Positions 34,178-43,523 of a stretch of DNA of 64,000 nucleotides are shown here, one piece after another. Position 1 is the first letter of the stretch. Each line of letters begins with the position of its first letter. The translations under genes and the position numbers were made by a program. Source of the stretch: Dialister micraerophilus DSM 19965 (GTDB lineage Bacteria > Bacillota > Negativicutes > Veillonellales > Dialisteraceae); NCBI RefSeq assembly GCF_000194985.1, contig NZ_GL878519.1:330078-394077 (forward strand), in the 5' to 3' direction. The notes beneath the pieces were generated by a model. That model worked only from the letters and a program-made list of their open reading frames with translations. It made no database searches and was not told the origin of the DNA.

Positions 34178-34710
34178 AAAAAATATGGATAGCACCGGCA
34201 ATTTCCCTTTTAGTGCTGACTCTTTGCGGATGTGGAACCGATATTTTGCAAAAACCTGAAAACGTTCCTCCTAAAGCTCAAGAAGAAATTCCTGCACAGA
34301 AAAATGCAAAATTGACTTATTATAAAGTTTCAAGTGATGCCTCACATATTGTTCCGGTAACTAAATCGGTAATTGCATCCGATGCCACACCCAAGACGGC
34401 TGTCGAAGAAATGATACGTTTCGACAGAAATTCAAAATATCCTTTTTTACCTGAAGGACTTTCGGTAAAATCCGTATATGTCGAAGACGGTACGGCAATA
34501 GTCAATTTTTCAAAAGAATTGAAAAATATCCAAAAAGGAAGTACTTCGGAAAATTTGCTTATTGCAATTACGGTAAATACTTTAACCGAATTTGCAAACA
34601 TAAAAAAAGTGAAATTTTTCGTGGAAGGTTCTCCGATTAATTCACTTACAGGACATAATGATATGAGTCAAGAGTTTGTACGTGATACTTCTCTTATTTC
34701 CGACAAATAA
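34174..34710 (+). CDS. GerMN-domain lipoprotein
   Basis: The 178-residue lipoprotein has a signal ending TLCGC with lipidated C20, a short proline-rich linker, and a GerMN domain (about 45-160: VYVEDGTAIVNFSKEL, a family hallmark). In sporulating bacteria GerM acts with envelope amidases; in non-spore formers its role is unclear. It is co-translated with the AMIN amidase (ATGA overlap), which suggests a joint role in peptidoglycan remodelling. Confidence 0.9.
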   Translation: MKKIWIAPAISLLVLTLCGCGTDILQKPENVPPKAQEEIPAQKNAKLTYYKVSSDASHIVPVTKSVIASDATPKTAVEEMIRFDRNSKYPFLPEGLSVKSVYVEDGTAIVNFSKELKNIQKGSTSENLLIAITVNTLTEFANIKKVKFFVEGSPINSLTGHNDMSQEFVRDTSLISDK

Positions 34711-34712
34711 CA

Positions 34713-34779
34713 AAAACGTTTGAAAGAGTTGAATATTTCTTAATTGTTTTAAGAAACAACTTTACTCTTCAAACGTTTT
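34713..34779. terminator. Bidirectional terminator between the GerMN lipoprotein and ansA
   Basis: AAAACGTTTGAAAGAGT (34713-34729) pairs with ACTCTTCAAACGTTTT, one bulge, and a second small stem (TTTCTTAA/TTAAGAAA) forms inside the loop. It serves two convergent genes. Confidence 0.85.
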
Positions 34780-34781
34780 TT

Positions 34782-35756
34782 TCATTTAAAATATTTTCTT
34801 ATTTCTTCTATATCATCAGTTTTTCCCAATGCCAACGCAAGTAAAATTCTCGCTTTTACGGATGACAGATTTCTAGAAAGTATTATTCCGATTTCTTTCA
34901 TACTCATAGCACTTCCGTCATATCCGTATTCTTCTTTTATCAGTCCCGTATGTACTCTCGTCGCCAGTACTACAGGTATACCGGCTTTTCTAAGTTCTAT
35001 AATTCCGTCTTTACATAAAGGAGGCACATTTCCGCATCCCAAGCCTTCTATGACAACTCCGGATGCATTGTTTTCTTTTGCCAATTTACATAATTTTCCG
35101 TCCATTCCGGAATAACATTTTATTATCCATATATCTTTTTTTATGGAATCGGAATGTATCTTCATTCTTCTTTTATGAGTTCGGGAAAAATAAATTTCAT
35201 CGGAATATACTACTCCAATCGGTCCCCATTCCGGAGATTTAAATGTATCGTTACATGTTGTATGTGTCTTTGTCACATCTTCAGGATTATATATTTTCTC
35301 ATTGAAACATACAAGTACGCCTTTTCCATATGTTTCGTCACATGCTGCCGTACGAATTGATGACAATATATTTCCGTAACCGTCATATCCGACTTCTGCC
35401 GCACCTTTCATGGCACCTGTTACACATACCGGTTTTTCTGTTTGCAAAGAAACACTCAGAAAAAATGCAGTTTCTTCCAAAGTATCCGTACCGTGAGTGA
35501 TTAAAAATCCGTCTATATTTTTATTTAAAGCAAGTTCATCGATTTTCTTTGACAATTCAAACATATCTTCTATTGTCATGTACCCGCTCGGCTTGTTTGA
35601 AAATTCAATTATATCAAGTTTTGCATATTTTCCGATTTCAGGAATTGCATCTATCAAATCTTTTCCGGATACTGCAGGAATCAATTTTTTCGTTACAGGA
35701 TCTTCTTTCATTGCAATTGTTCCGCCGGTTGTAATTACGATTATATGTTTTTTCAT
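34782..35756 (-). CDS. ansA: L-asparaginase (type I-like)
   Basis: Asparaginase hydrolyses asparagine to aspartate and ammonia. The 324-residue protein has both catalytic threonine motifs, TTGGTIAM (9-16) and THGTDTLEET (87-96), and the lysine in VTGAMKGA. No signal peptide is visible, so it is a cytoplasmic enzyme. AGGAAGAG precedes the ATG. It follows guaB with a hairpin between the genes and no obvious promoter of its own. Confidence 0.94.
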   Translation of the reverse strand: MKKHIIVITTGGTIAMKEDPVTKKLIPAVSGKDLIDAIPEIGKYAKLDIIEFSNKPSGYMTIEDMFELSKKIDELALNKNIDGFLITHGTDTLEETAFFLSVSLQTEKPVCVTGAMKGAAEVGYDGYGNILSSIRTAACDETYGKGVLVCFNEKIYNPEDVTKTHTTCNDTFKSPEWGPIGVVYSDEIYFSRTHKRRMKIHSDSIKKDIWIIKCYSGMDGKLCKLAKENNASGVVIEGLGCGNVPPLCKDGIIELRKAGIPVVLATRVHTGLIKEEYGYDGSAMSMKEIGIILSRNLSSVKARILLALALGKTDDIEEIRKYFK

Positions 35757-35781
35757 AAATCAACTCTTCCTTTTACAACAC

Positions 35782-35809
35782 AAATGCTCCGCTTTTAAAC
35801 GGAGCATTT
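35782..35809 (-). terminator. Hairpin between guaB and ansA
   Basis: AAATGCTCCG (35782-35791) pairs exactly with CGGAGCATTT (35800-35809). The minus-strand tail is GTGTTG, not a good T run, so termination of guaB transcripts may be partial and ansA could be read through. Confidence 0.6.
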
Positions 35810-35821
35810 TTTATTGAGCGA

Positions 35822-37327
35822 TTAATTTTCGCCGTCTTTTTCTTTTCTTATAACATCGTGTGCTCCGCCTTCGATTATCGAAGTTGAGGATACCAATGTC
35901 AATTTTGCTTTTTCCTGTAATTCCGGAATTGTCAATGCACCGCAGTTGCACATTGTTGCTTTTATTTTACTGCAAGTTTTTGCCAAGTTTTCTTTTAATG
36001 CACCTGCATATGGAACGTATGAGTCTACACCTTCTTCAAATTGAAGTTTCTTTTCTCCTACGCCTAAATCATAACGTCCCCAGTTTCTTGCTCTGTTGGA
36101 ACCTTCTCCCCAATATTCTTTTACTACCGTTCCGCCGACAGTTCTCTTTTGTGAGGGTGATTCGTCAAAACGTGCAAAATATCTTCCGAGCATTACAAAG
36201 TCTGCGCCCATTGCCAATGCCAATGTGATGTGATGATCGTGTACTATACCGCCGTCGGAACAAACCGGTACATATATTCCTGTACGTTCGAAATATTCAT
36301 CTCTTGCTTTGCATACTTCAATTACCGCTGTCGCCTGTCCACGACCGATTCCTTTGGTTTCACGAGTGATACAAATAGATCCCCCGCCTATACCTACTTT
36401 TACAAAGTCGGCTCCGGCTTCTGCAAGGAAAAGAAATCCTTCTCTGTCGACAACGTTACCGGCTCCAACTTTTACTTTATCGCCGTATTTTTCACGAATC
36501 CAATTGATTGTAATTCTCTGCCATTCGGAAAAACCTTCAGATGAATCTATGCAAAGTACATCAGCACCTGCATCTACAAGAAGCGGTACTCTTTCCGCAT
36601 AATCTCTCGAGTTTATGCCGGCTCCGACAATAAAACGCTTTTGTGCATCCAACATTTCATGCGGATTTTCACGATGTGAATCATAGTCTTTTCTGAATAC
36701 AAAACCGTAAAGTCTTCCGTCTTCATATAAAACAGGGAGTGAATTTATTTTATTATCCCAAATAATATCATTCGCTTCGGATAATGTAATTCCGAATTTC
36801 GCAGTTACCAATTTATCCAAAGGTGTCATGAATGTGGAAACTTTATCTGTTTTTTTCATGCGACTTACACGATAATCACGACTTGAAACTATTCCTACAA
36901 GTTTACCGCTTGCAGTTCCGTCTTCGGTAATTGCTACTGTCGAATGTCCTGTTTTTTCTTTAAGTGCAAGTATATCTGCCAGTGTATTGTTCGGTGATAA
37001 ATTTGAATCACTGGATACAAATCCCGCCTTTTGTGCTTTAACGCGTGCTACCATTGCGGCTTCATCTTCAGGTGTCTGAGATCCGTAAATAAATGATATA
37101 CCACCGTTTCTAGCCAATTCGACAGCCAGCTTTTCACCGGATACTGCCTGCATAATAGCCGAAACCATAGGAACTTCCAATTCAATTGCGGGTTTTTCTC
37201 CACGCTTGAATTTTACCAAAGGTGTCTTTAAAGAAACATTTGACGGAATACACTCACATGATGAATATCCCGGAATAAGTAAATACTCGTTAAATGTATG
37301 TGCCGGTTCATTAATATACTTTGCCAT
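35822..37327 (-). CDS. guaB: IMP dehydrogenase
   Basis: GuaB oxidises IMP to XMP, the committed step to GMP, with NAD. The 501-residue protein is a TIM barrel with two inserted CBS domains (about 100-220). It shows the catalytic loop [12 protein letters not shown] with C319, and [10 protein letters not shown] further on. AAGGAGGA precedes the ATG. The leader is short, so no purine riboswitch is present. Confidence 0.96.
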   Translation of the reverse strand: MAKYINEPAHTFNEYLLIPGYSSCECIPSNVSLKTPLVKFKRGEKPAIELEVPMVSAIMQAVSGEKLAVELARNGGISFIYGSQTPEDEAAMVARVKAQKAGFVSSDSNLSPNNTLADILALKEKTGHSTVAITEDGTASGKLVGIVSSRDYRVSRMKKTDKVSTFMTPLDKLVTAKFGITLSEANDIIWDNKINSLPVLYEDGRLYGFVFRKDYDSHRENPHEMLDAQKRFIVGAGINSRDYAERVPLLVDAGADVLCIDSSEGFSEWQRITINWIREKYGDKVKVGAGNVVDREGFLFLAEAGADFVKVGIGGGSICITRETKGIGRGQATAVIEVCKARDEYFERTGIYVPVCSDGGIVHDHHITLALAMGADFVMLGRYFARFDESPSQKRTVGGTVVKEYWGEGSNRARNWGRYDLGVGEKKLQFEEGVDSYVPYAGALKENLAKTCSKIKATMCNCGALTIPELQEKAKLTLVSSTSIIEGGAHDVIRKEKDGEN

Positions 37328-37356
37328 TGCATCCTCCTTAAAATAGATATTGTTTT

Positions 37357-37385
37357 ATTATATATCAAAAAATATTTCATATCAA
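37357..37385 (-). promoter_or_regulatory. guaB promoter
   Basis: TTGATA (37380-37385), 17 bases, TATAAT (37357-37362), about 30 bases before the guaB start. Confidence 0.72.
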
Positions 37386-37405
37386 ACCGAATTTATAAGT
37401 ATTTA

Positions 37406-40400
37406 TCAAAAAGTAAATAAATTGATTTGTTCTTCATCCGGAAGATTTTCGAGCATTTTCATTTCTTCCATTGTTTCTATAACCGATTGACTTACTTTTC
37501 CTCTTTTTTTCAAATCTTCTTTTGAGGTAAACGGAGCTTCTTCCCTTGCTTGAACTATTTCTTTCGCCACTTGATTTCCAAGTGCCGGTATGCAATTAAA
37601 CGGAGGTAAAAGTTTTCCGTCTACGATTTTAAATTCATATGCATCGCTTTCCGTAAGGCTTATAGGCAAAAATTCGTATCCTCTCAAGTACATTTCCGCT
37701 GCCACTTCTATAACTGTAGCATTTTCTTTATCTACATTTGTAGGTCGTTCCAAGCTTAAAATTCTCAAAATTTCTTTACGCTGCGCTTCAAGCCCTTTCA
37801 ATATGACCAATGAATTGAATGAGCCTTCGGCTCTGATAGTGAAGTACGATGCATAAAATGCCAACGGATAATAAACTTTGAACCATGCAATTCTGAACGC
37901 CATCATTACGTATGCTACCGCATGAGATCTGGGGAAAAGATAGGATATTTTTTTACATGATTGTATAAACCATTCAGGTACATTTGCTTCTCTGATATAT
38001 TTTTCATTGTTTGAGTTGCCTTTTTCCAATCCTTTACCTTTTCTTACGTTTTCCATTGTTTTAAATGAAACTAAAGCGTCGACACCGTGTTTCATCAAGT
38101 AATTCATAATGTCGTCACGTGTGGAAATCGCTTCTTCCAATTTTACTTTTCCGCTTGTTATCAAATCTTTTGCATTGTTAAGCCATACATCGGTACCGTG
38201 TGAAAATCCTGATATGCGCACAAGTTCGGAAAAATTCTTCGGCTTCGTATCTTCAAGCATAACTCTTACAAAAGGTGTTCCGTATTCGGGAAGTCCTATA
38301 GCACCCACTTTTACACCTTTGTGTCCTATCACTTTTTCCAATTGCTCTGAACTTATTCCCAATGCATCGGTATTTTGAAATAAAGACAATACTTTTTGTT
38401 CATTAAACGGTATATGTAACGGATCTACCCCCGTTATGTCTTGAAGCATTCTGATGATTTTAGGATCATCGTGACCCAGTATGTCCAATTTCAACATACG
38501 TCCGGATATTGAATGATAATCAAAATGTGTGGTAATCGTTCCGGGTATTATATTTCCATCTTCATCTTTTTCGTGTTTCTTGTTTGCAGCGTATTGGAGT
38601 GGAGTAAAGTTATGTATATCCATATCACGAGGACAAACCATTATTCCTGCCGGATGCTGTCCTGTCGTTCTTTTTACTCCTACTATGTCGGATGACAAAC
38701 TTTCTATAAATATATCATTTACATTAAGTTGTCTGTTTTCCGCATATTTTTTTACAAGTCCGAATGCCGTTCTGTCTTGTATCCCTGCTATTGTACCTGC
38801 ACGAAATACGTTATCTCTGCCGAATAATTCTTCAGTGTACTTATGTGCTACCGCTTGATCGTCTCCGGATGAAAAATTCAAATCTATATCGGGAACTTTA
38901 TCTCCGTCAAATCCCAAAAATACTGCAAACGGAATATTATGTCCGTCTTTGTTCAATTCATTTCCGCATTTCGGACATTTTTTATTTGGTAAATCGAATC
39001 CGCATCCCACTGAATTGTCGGTGTAAAAATGACTCCAATGACAATTAAGACATACATAATGCGGTTCAAGCGGATTTACTTCGGTAATTTGTGCCATTGT
39101 GGCGACAAATGACGATCCTACCGAACCTCTCGAGCCTACAAGGTAGCCTCTGTCGTTTGAATGTTTAACCAATTTATGTGCAATATAGTATAAAACACCG
39201 TAGCCGTGTCTTATGATAGGTGTCAATTCCAATTCAAGTCTGTCTTTTACTATTTTCGGCAGCGGATTTCCATAAATTCTGTACGCATTTTCATAACACA
39301 TATCAACCAATTTATCATCGGCACCGGAAATTTTGGGATTATACGATTTCCATTCTTCGGCAAGTGGCTCTATCCATTCACAGGAATCTGCAATTTTTCG
39401 TGTATTCGTTATTACTATTTCCTTCGCTTTTTCTTCCGGCAAGTAATTGAAATCTTCCAACATTTCTTTCGTTGTACGTACATATACAGGAGGATGAGAT
39501 TCCGCTTCACCTGATTTTTCCCACATGGATAAAAGCAATTCTCTTTTACGACTTTGTTCTTTAAACATATAATGTGCATCCGAAGTCGCACAAACGGGAA
39601 TATTTGCTTTTTCACCTATTTCTATAATTCTCTTGTTCAATTTTTGTAAATCTTCAACGCTGTTTACATCCGCATATTTATCGTCTTTAATCATGAAAGC
39701 GTTATTTCCGACAGGTTGAACTTCCAAATAGTCATAAAACTTCGCACGCTTTATAAGTTCTTCGTCACTTTCTTTATTCAAAACGGCACGGAAAAACTCT
39801 CCCGCTACACAAGCAGTTCCATATAAAAGCCCTTCATGAAATTCTTCCAATATAGCTTTTGGCATCAAAGGTCTTTTGCGGAAAAATTTAAGATGTGAAA
39901 TAGTGACAAGTCTGTATAAATTACGCATTCCTGTCATGTTTTTTGCAAGAACTATTATGTGATTATATTTTTGTCTGTCCGCATCCACATCTTCGGGTAT
40001 GTTTTCTATCATATACCCTTCCATTCCGTAGATAACTTTTTGTTTATATTTCGCAGCTATTTCCTGTATTTTCGGAAATGCCTGAATTACACCGTGATCT
40101 GTGATTGCCACTGCAGGATGATTCCATTCTTTTGCAGTTTTTATTATTTCTTCATTATCAATAAGTCCGTCAAGACTCATTTTCGTATGTAAATGCAATT
40201 CTACACGTGTAAGCTCCGCATCATCTTTATGCTCGATTTTTTCAACTTCACACACGCACATTTGTGCTATTTGCAAAACCAATCCGCCGCTGAAATTATC
40301 AAGCTGTACGCTGCCGCGAATTTTTACAAACATTCCTTTTTTTAAATATTGTTCGACAGCTTCGGCCTCCGTTGCATTATTGAAAAACTTTTTGCAAGAT

Positions 40401-41029
40401 ATTCCGTTTGTATCATCGGCAACATCCATTATCAAAAGATGTCTTTCCGCTTTTGTACGAGGATCCGGTCTCAATTCTTTTATTTCAAAAGATACAACTT
40501 TGCCTTGTATGATGATATTTCCGGTTTCCCCTCTTATGTCACGAATATCCATACGATCTCCGGAAGGTATTTTTTTACCTATGAACATTCCGTCAAACTT
40601 TTTAATGTTTTTCTTTTCTTTTTTGCATTTCAAAACCGGCAAAGTTTCCGGCATTGACAACTTTACGGGTTTATCATGTTTAAAATTATTTTTTTGAGAA
40701 AATTCTCCGGCTTTTTTTATTTCTTCAATAGAAGGTAACACTATATTTTCAATACTACTTGCAGGTTTTATTTCCGGTAATTCAAAAATCGGTGTGCTTT
40801 CTTTTTTTTCATTCAAATTTTCTTTTTGTGAAAATACATAACTCGTTACATCTTCACCGTTTACAAAGAATGATTCTATGCCTTTAAGTTCTTCAGACAT
40901 TTCTGCCAAACTTTTTATTGCGGCTTCTTTGTTGTCCGCTTTCAAATGCCATGCACGACTTTCAGTATCTACTTCCAATACCGTAATCAAAGCATCTTTC
41001 TTTCTTGCTTGAAGTCGATACTTCCCCAT
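37406..41029 (-). CDS. polC: DNA polymerase III PolC-type alpha subunit without the embedded exonuclease domain
   Basis: PolC is the main replicative polymerase of low-GC Firmicutes. The 1207-residue protein has an N-terminal domain, an OB domain (about 170-270) and a PHP domain starting VELHLHTKMS (about 276). The polymerase core follows, with GSRGSVGSS (632-640), a zinc ribbon (C660, C663, C685, C688) and the catalytic PDIDLNFS (713-720), then the fingers and C-terminal domains. Usual PolC is about 1430 residues because a DnaQ-type 3'-5' exonuclease is inserted in PHP. Here the PHP sequence passes directly from GMEGYM to YNHIIVLAKN (about 335-364), and no exonuclease motifs occur anywhere. 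A GGAGGGG site precedes the ATG. It is the last gene of the comEA operon. Confidence 0.95.
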   Translation of the reverse strand: MGKYRLQARKKDALITVLEVDTESRAWHLKADNKEAAIKSLAEMSEELKGIESFFVNGEDVTSYVFSQKENLNEKKESTPIFELPEIKPASSIENIVLPSIEEIKKAGEFSQKNNFKHDKPVKLSMPETLPVLKCKKEKKNIKKFDGMFIGKKIPSGDRMDIRDIRGETGNIIIQGKVVSFEIKELRPDPRTKAERHLLIMDVADDTNGISCKKFFNNATEAEAVEQYLKKGMFVKIRGSVQLDNFSGGLVLQIAQMCVCEVEKIEHKDDAELTRVELHLHTKMSLDGLIDNEEIIKTAKEWNHPAVAITDHGVIQAFPKIQEIAAKYKQKVIYGMEGYMIENIPEDVDADRQKYNHIIVLAKNMTGMRNLYRLVTISHLKFFRKRPLMPKAILEEFHEGLLYGTACVAGEFFRAVLNKESDEELIKRAKFYDYLEVQPVGNNAFMIKDDKYADVNSVEDLQKLNKRIIEIGEKANIPVCATSDAHYMFKEQSRKRELLLSMWEKSGEAESHPPVYVRTTKEMLEDFNYLPEEKAKEIVITNTRKIADSCEWIEPLAEEWKSYNPKISGADDKLVDMCYENAYRIYGNPLPKIVKDRLELELTPIIRHGYGVLYYIAHKLVKHSNDRGYLVGSRGSVGSSFVATMAQITEVNPLEPHYVCLNCHWSHFYTDNSVGCGFDLPNKKCPKCGNELNKDGHNIPFAVFLGFDGDKVPDIDLNFSSGDDQAVAHKYTEELFGRDNVFRAGTIAGIQDRTAFGLVKKYAENRQLNVNDIFIESLSSDIVGVKRTTGQHPAGIMVCPRDMDIHNFTPLQYAANKKHEKDEDGNIIPGTITTHFDYHSISGRMLKLDILGHDDPKIIRMLQDITGVDPLHIPFNEQKVLSLFQNTDALGISSEQLEKVIGHKGVKVGAIGLPEYGTPFVRVMLEDTKPKNFSELVRISGFSHGTDVWLNNAKDLITSGKVKLEEAISTRDDIMNYLMKHGVDALVSFKTMENVRKGKGLEKGNSNNEKYIREANVPEWFIQSCKKISYLFPRSHAVAYVMMAFRIAWFKVYYPLAFYASYFTIRAEGSFNSLVILKGLEAQRKEILRILSLERPTNVDKENATVIEVAAEMYLRGYEFLPISLTESDAYEFKIVDGKLLPPFNCIPALGNQVAKEIVQAREEAPFTSKEDLKKRGKVSQSVIETMEEMKMLENLPDEEQINLFTF

Positions 41030-41055
41030 TAAAATTCCCCTCCGGTCAGATGTCT

Positions 41056-42510
41056 TTATTTTTTCAAATCTATTGTCGATTCTTTTTCGGTATCATACGA
41101 TTTCTTTTCGACCTCTTTTGATTTTTCGGATTTGACGTTTTTATTTGTTTTATCTTTATTTTTGTCGAGCTTTCCATCATTGTTTTTCAAAGCTTCACTT
41201 GCATAATAAACTACCGTATTCACCGGTTCATAATCCGATGCAAATGTATCTTCATGAACCCTTCCGTCATTCCATGTAGCTCTTTGTGTTATTGAAGTCC
41301 TATATCCTTCATGTCCGTATTCCGTTTTTATATTCTCTTTTATGCTTGTATCTACTTTTTTTACCACTTCAAACGGTAATGTCTTGACTCCGTTGTTAAA
41401 TACTTCTACATGATTCGGAGCATCCTCTTTTGCTCCGAGTATGTATATGGAAATAATTCCCGGTGAATATTCGGTATACAAGTATATTGCATTTTTCAAA
41501 TTGTTTTTAAATTTCAAATCCAAGTACCCTTCGGCAACAGTTGCATCTTGCCCTATAGGTGTATATGATATCGGACTGAAATGCGATGTTCTTTCCAATA
41601 CTTCAAGTCCCGAATACAACAACGCATTGAATAAGGTTGAACTTACCTGACACACTCCTCCGCCCGTTCCGGGAACCATTTTTCCGCCTACTATAACGGG
41701 TGCCGATAAATATCCGTTGTCGGCACTGCGAGATCCTGTTGCATGATTATAAGAAAAACTTTCACCCGGCATTATTATAGTTCCGTTTATACTGTTTGCG
41801 GCAATTTCTATATTTCTGCTTCTATTATAATCTCCTCCGAATGTCGTAGTATATTTACCGATTACATTTGTAATATTCTTGATTTGATCTTTTGTCAATG
41901 ACGGTAACTTCTCTTCCGATACCGGAATTTCAATCGTATCAAGATTTCCGTGTTCTATTGCAAAAGTAATTTTTTCCGTCAATTTGTCTTTATCAATCTT
42001 TAAATACGGAACTCCGTCATCAAATGTAACCGTTCCGTCATCATGAATGACAGGCAGAGTATCTCTCGGTTCTTTACTATATTTTTGTATTATTTCTTCT
42101 ATTTTTTTATTCAATACTTCTTTGTTGAATTTATAATCCGATACGGCATCTTCAAAAGAAAGCAGAACTTTCCAACGTGTATACCAATTTTCAAAAGCAT
42201 TTCCGTCACGTCCTGTTTTCAGTATTTTTTCTACTGTCTCTTCATTTAACTTCAATTGTAAATCTTTAACTGGAATTTCTTCTTTTATATTTTTATAAAT
42301 TAAAATTATTTTTTTCTCTTCAAATTTTTTTAATTCATCGTTCAAGAATATATTAAGTTCTTTTTCCGTTTTTCCGCCTATATCAGATTTACCCGATTTC
42401 ATTCCGGGAATAACTTTTCCTTCACTCACCCATAAAAACGGCAGTACTGCAATTATCAACGCAAAAACAAATACACCTGCACAAGTTATCCTTTTCCATC
42501 TGTATCTCAC
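41056..42510 (-). CDS. VanW-family protein with a peptidoglycan-binding-like domain
   Basis: The 484-residue protein has one N-terminal membrane helix (about 8-27) and a domain like PG_binding_4 (about 50-230). A VanW domain follows (about 235-370: ESFSYNHATGSRSADNGY and GGGVCQVSSTLFNALLYSG), then a strand-rich region and a Lys/Glu-rich low-complexity tail. It is predicted to sit outside the cell. VanW proteins occur near wall and resistance genes, but their biochemical role is unknown. GTG at 42510 overlaps the holA stop codon (GTGA). Confidence 0.9.
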   Translation of the reverse strand: MRYRWKRITCAGVFVFALIIAVLPFLWVSEGKVIPGMKSGKSDIGGKTEKELNIFLNDELKKFEEKKIILIYKNIKEEIPVKDLQLKLNEETVEKILKTGRDGNAFENWYTRWKVLLSFEDAVSDYKFNKEVLNKKIEEIIQKYSKEPRDTLPVIHDDGTVTFDDGVPYLKIDKDKLTEKITFAIEHGNLDTIEIPVSEEKLPSLTKDQIKNITNVIGKYTTTFGGDYNRSRNIEIAANSINGTIIMPGESFSYNHATGSRSADNGYLSAPVIVGGKMVPGTGGGVCQVSSTLFNALLYSGLEVLERTSHFSPISYTPIGQDATVAEGYLDLKFKNNLKNAIYLYTEYSPGIISIYILGAKEDAPNHVEVFNNGVKTLPFEVVKKVDTSIKENIKTEYGHEGYRTSITQRATWNDGRVHEDTFASDYEPVNTVVYYASEALKNNDGKLDKNKDKTNKNVKSEKSKEVEKKSYDTEKESTIDLKK

Positions 42511-43511
42511 AAATTACCGCCTTTACTTTTTCTGCAAAATTTTAAAAATACATCTTTTATCGTTCTTTCCGTTTGTCCATGACGTTGTTCATATTGATAT
42601 TCGAATAAATCCAATATTAACTCTTCAACTTCATTTTCTTTCAGTTTTCGTGAAGTTTGCATTAAACGTTTCATTTGCCATTGACTTTTAATTTTCAATT
42701 TATTTGAAATTTCGGAGCTTGATTTTCCTTCTCTTTGCATCTCCTTTATAATTTTTATTTTTCTCAATTGAGATGAAATAAAACCGATATTTTTTATTTC
42801 ACTTGATGTGTCATAAAATACATGATCGGTATTTTGAAGTATTGCAGCAATATTCTTTGAAAATAACTGATCCGCATATCTGAAAATTACTTGATTCATA
42901 TAATCGGGAAGTGCTTCTTCGAGAAGTTTTCTGTCTATTACTTTCGATTTGTCCGCCATGAGTAAAATTTTATCACATTCCGTAGTAAGCAATGATTCGG
43001 AAATTTCACTCCACGAACTTAACACTTCTTCCAAGTATTCTCTTGCATCATAACTTAACGTTTTGCCGTTTTTTTGAAATTTTTCGACCATTTTTTCAAT
43101 TCCTGCAGAAGATTTCAACATCGCACATTCAATTACGTTGCATATATTCATCAATAATTTAAAATTTTTTATTCTTTTATCTATTTTTCCTTCTTGTGCA
43201 ATGATAACTAACATGTCGTCATTTAACTTACTTAAAACATTCAAAAAACTCAAAAATTCTTTTTCTTCTTTTTCCGATTGCGATTTTTTCTTTAAGAAAA
43301 AAGGATTATTTATAATAACTGCTATATTTTCGGAAAATAACGATTGGCTTTCCAATCGATTTTTATATGCTTCATATGTTCCGTCAGATTCAAATACCGT
43401 GATTTCGGGATTTCCTTGCGTAAAATAATTTTTCAATATTTCCTTTTGCCTTGTGTTTACGGCAACTATATCTTCTCCGTATAAAAAATAACAGTTTTTT
43501 TTATGAGTCAA
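42507..43511 (-). CDS. holA: DNA polymerase III delta subunit
   Basis: HolA opens the sliding clamp within the clamp loader. The 334-residue protein has the family start CYFLYGEDIVAVN, then the AAA-like domain with PFFLKKKSQ and the C-terminal collar domain (LRKIKIIKEMQ, then KSQWQMKRL). The start is TTG at 43511 behind GAGGAGGA; the only nearby ATG is followed at once by a stop codon. It follows comEC, as in Bacillus. Confidence 0.92.
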   Translation of the reverse strand: MTHKKNCYFLYGEDIVAVNTRQKEILKNYFTQGNPEITVFESDGTYEAYKNRLESQSLFSENIAVIINNPFFLKKKSQSEKEEKEFLSFLNVLSKLNDDMLVIIAQEGKIDKRIKNFKLLMNICNVIECAMLKSSAGIEKMVEKFQKNGKTLSYDAREYLEEVLSSWSEISESLLTTECDKILLMADKSKVIDRKLLEEALPDYMNQVIFRYADQLFSKNIAAILQNTDHVFYDTSSEIKNIGFISSQLRKIKIIKEMQREGKSSSEISNKLKIKSQWQMKRLMQTSRKLKENEVEELILDLFEYQYEQRHGQTERTIKDVFLKFCRKSKGGNL

Positions 43512-43523
43512 TTACATTCCTCC

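Noticed and set aside
37328..37405. Possible purine riboswitch in front of guaB
   Set aside because: The mapped promoter leaves only about 30 bases of leader, too short for such a structure.
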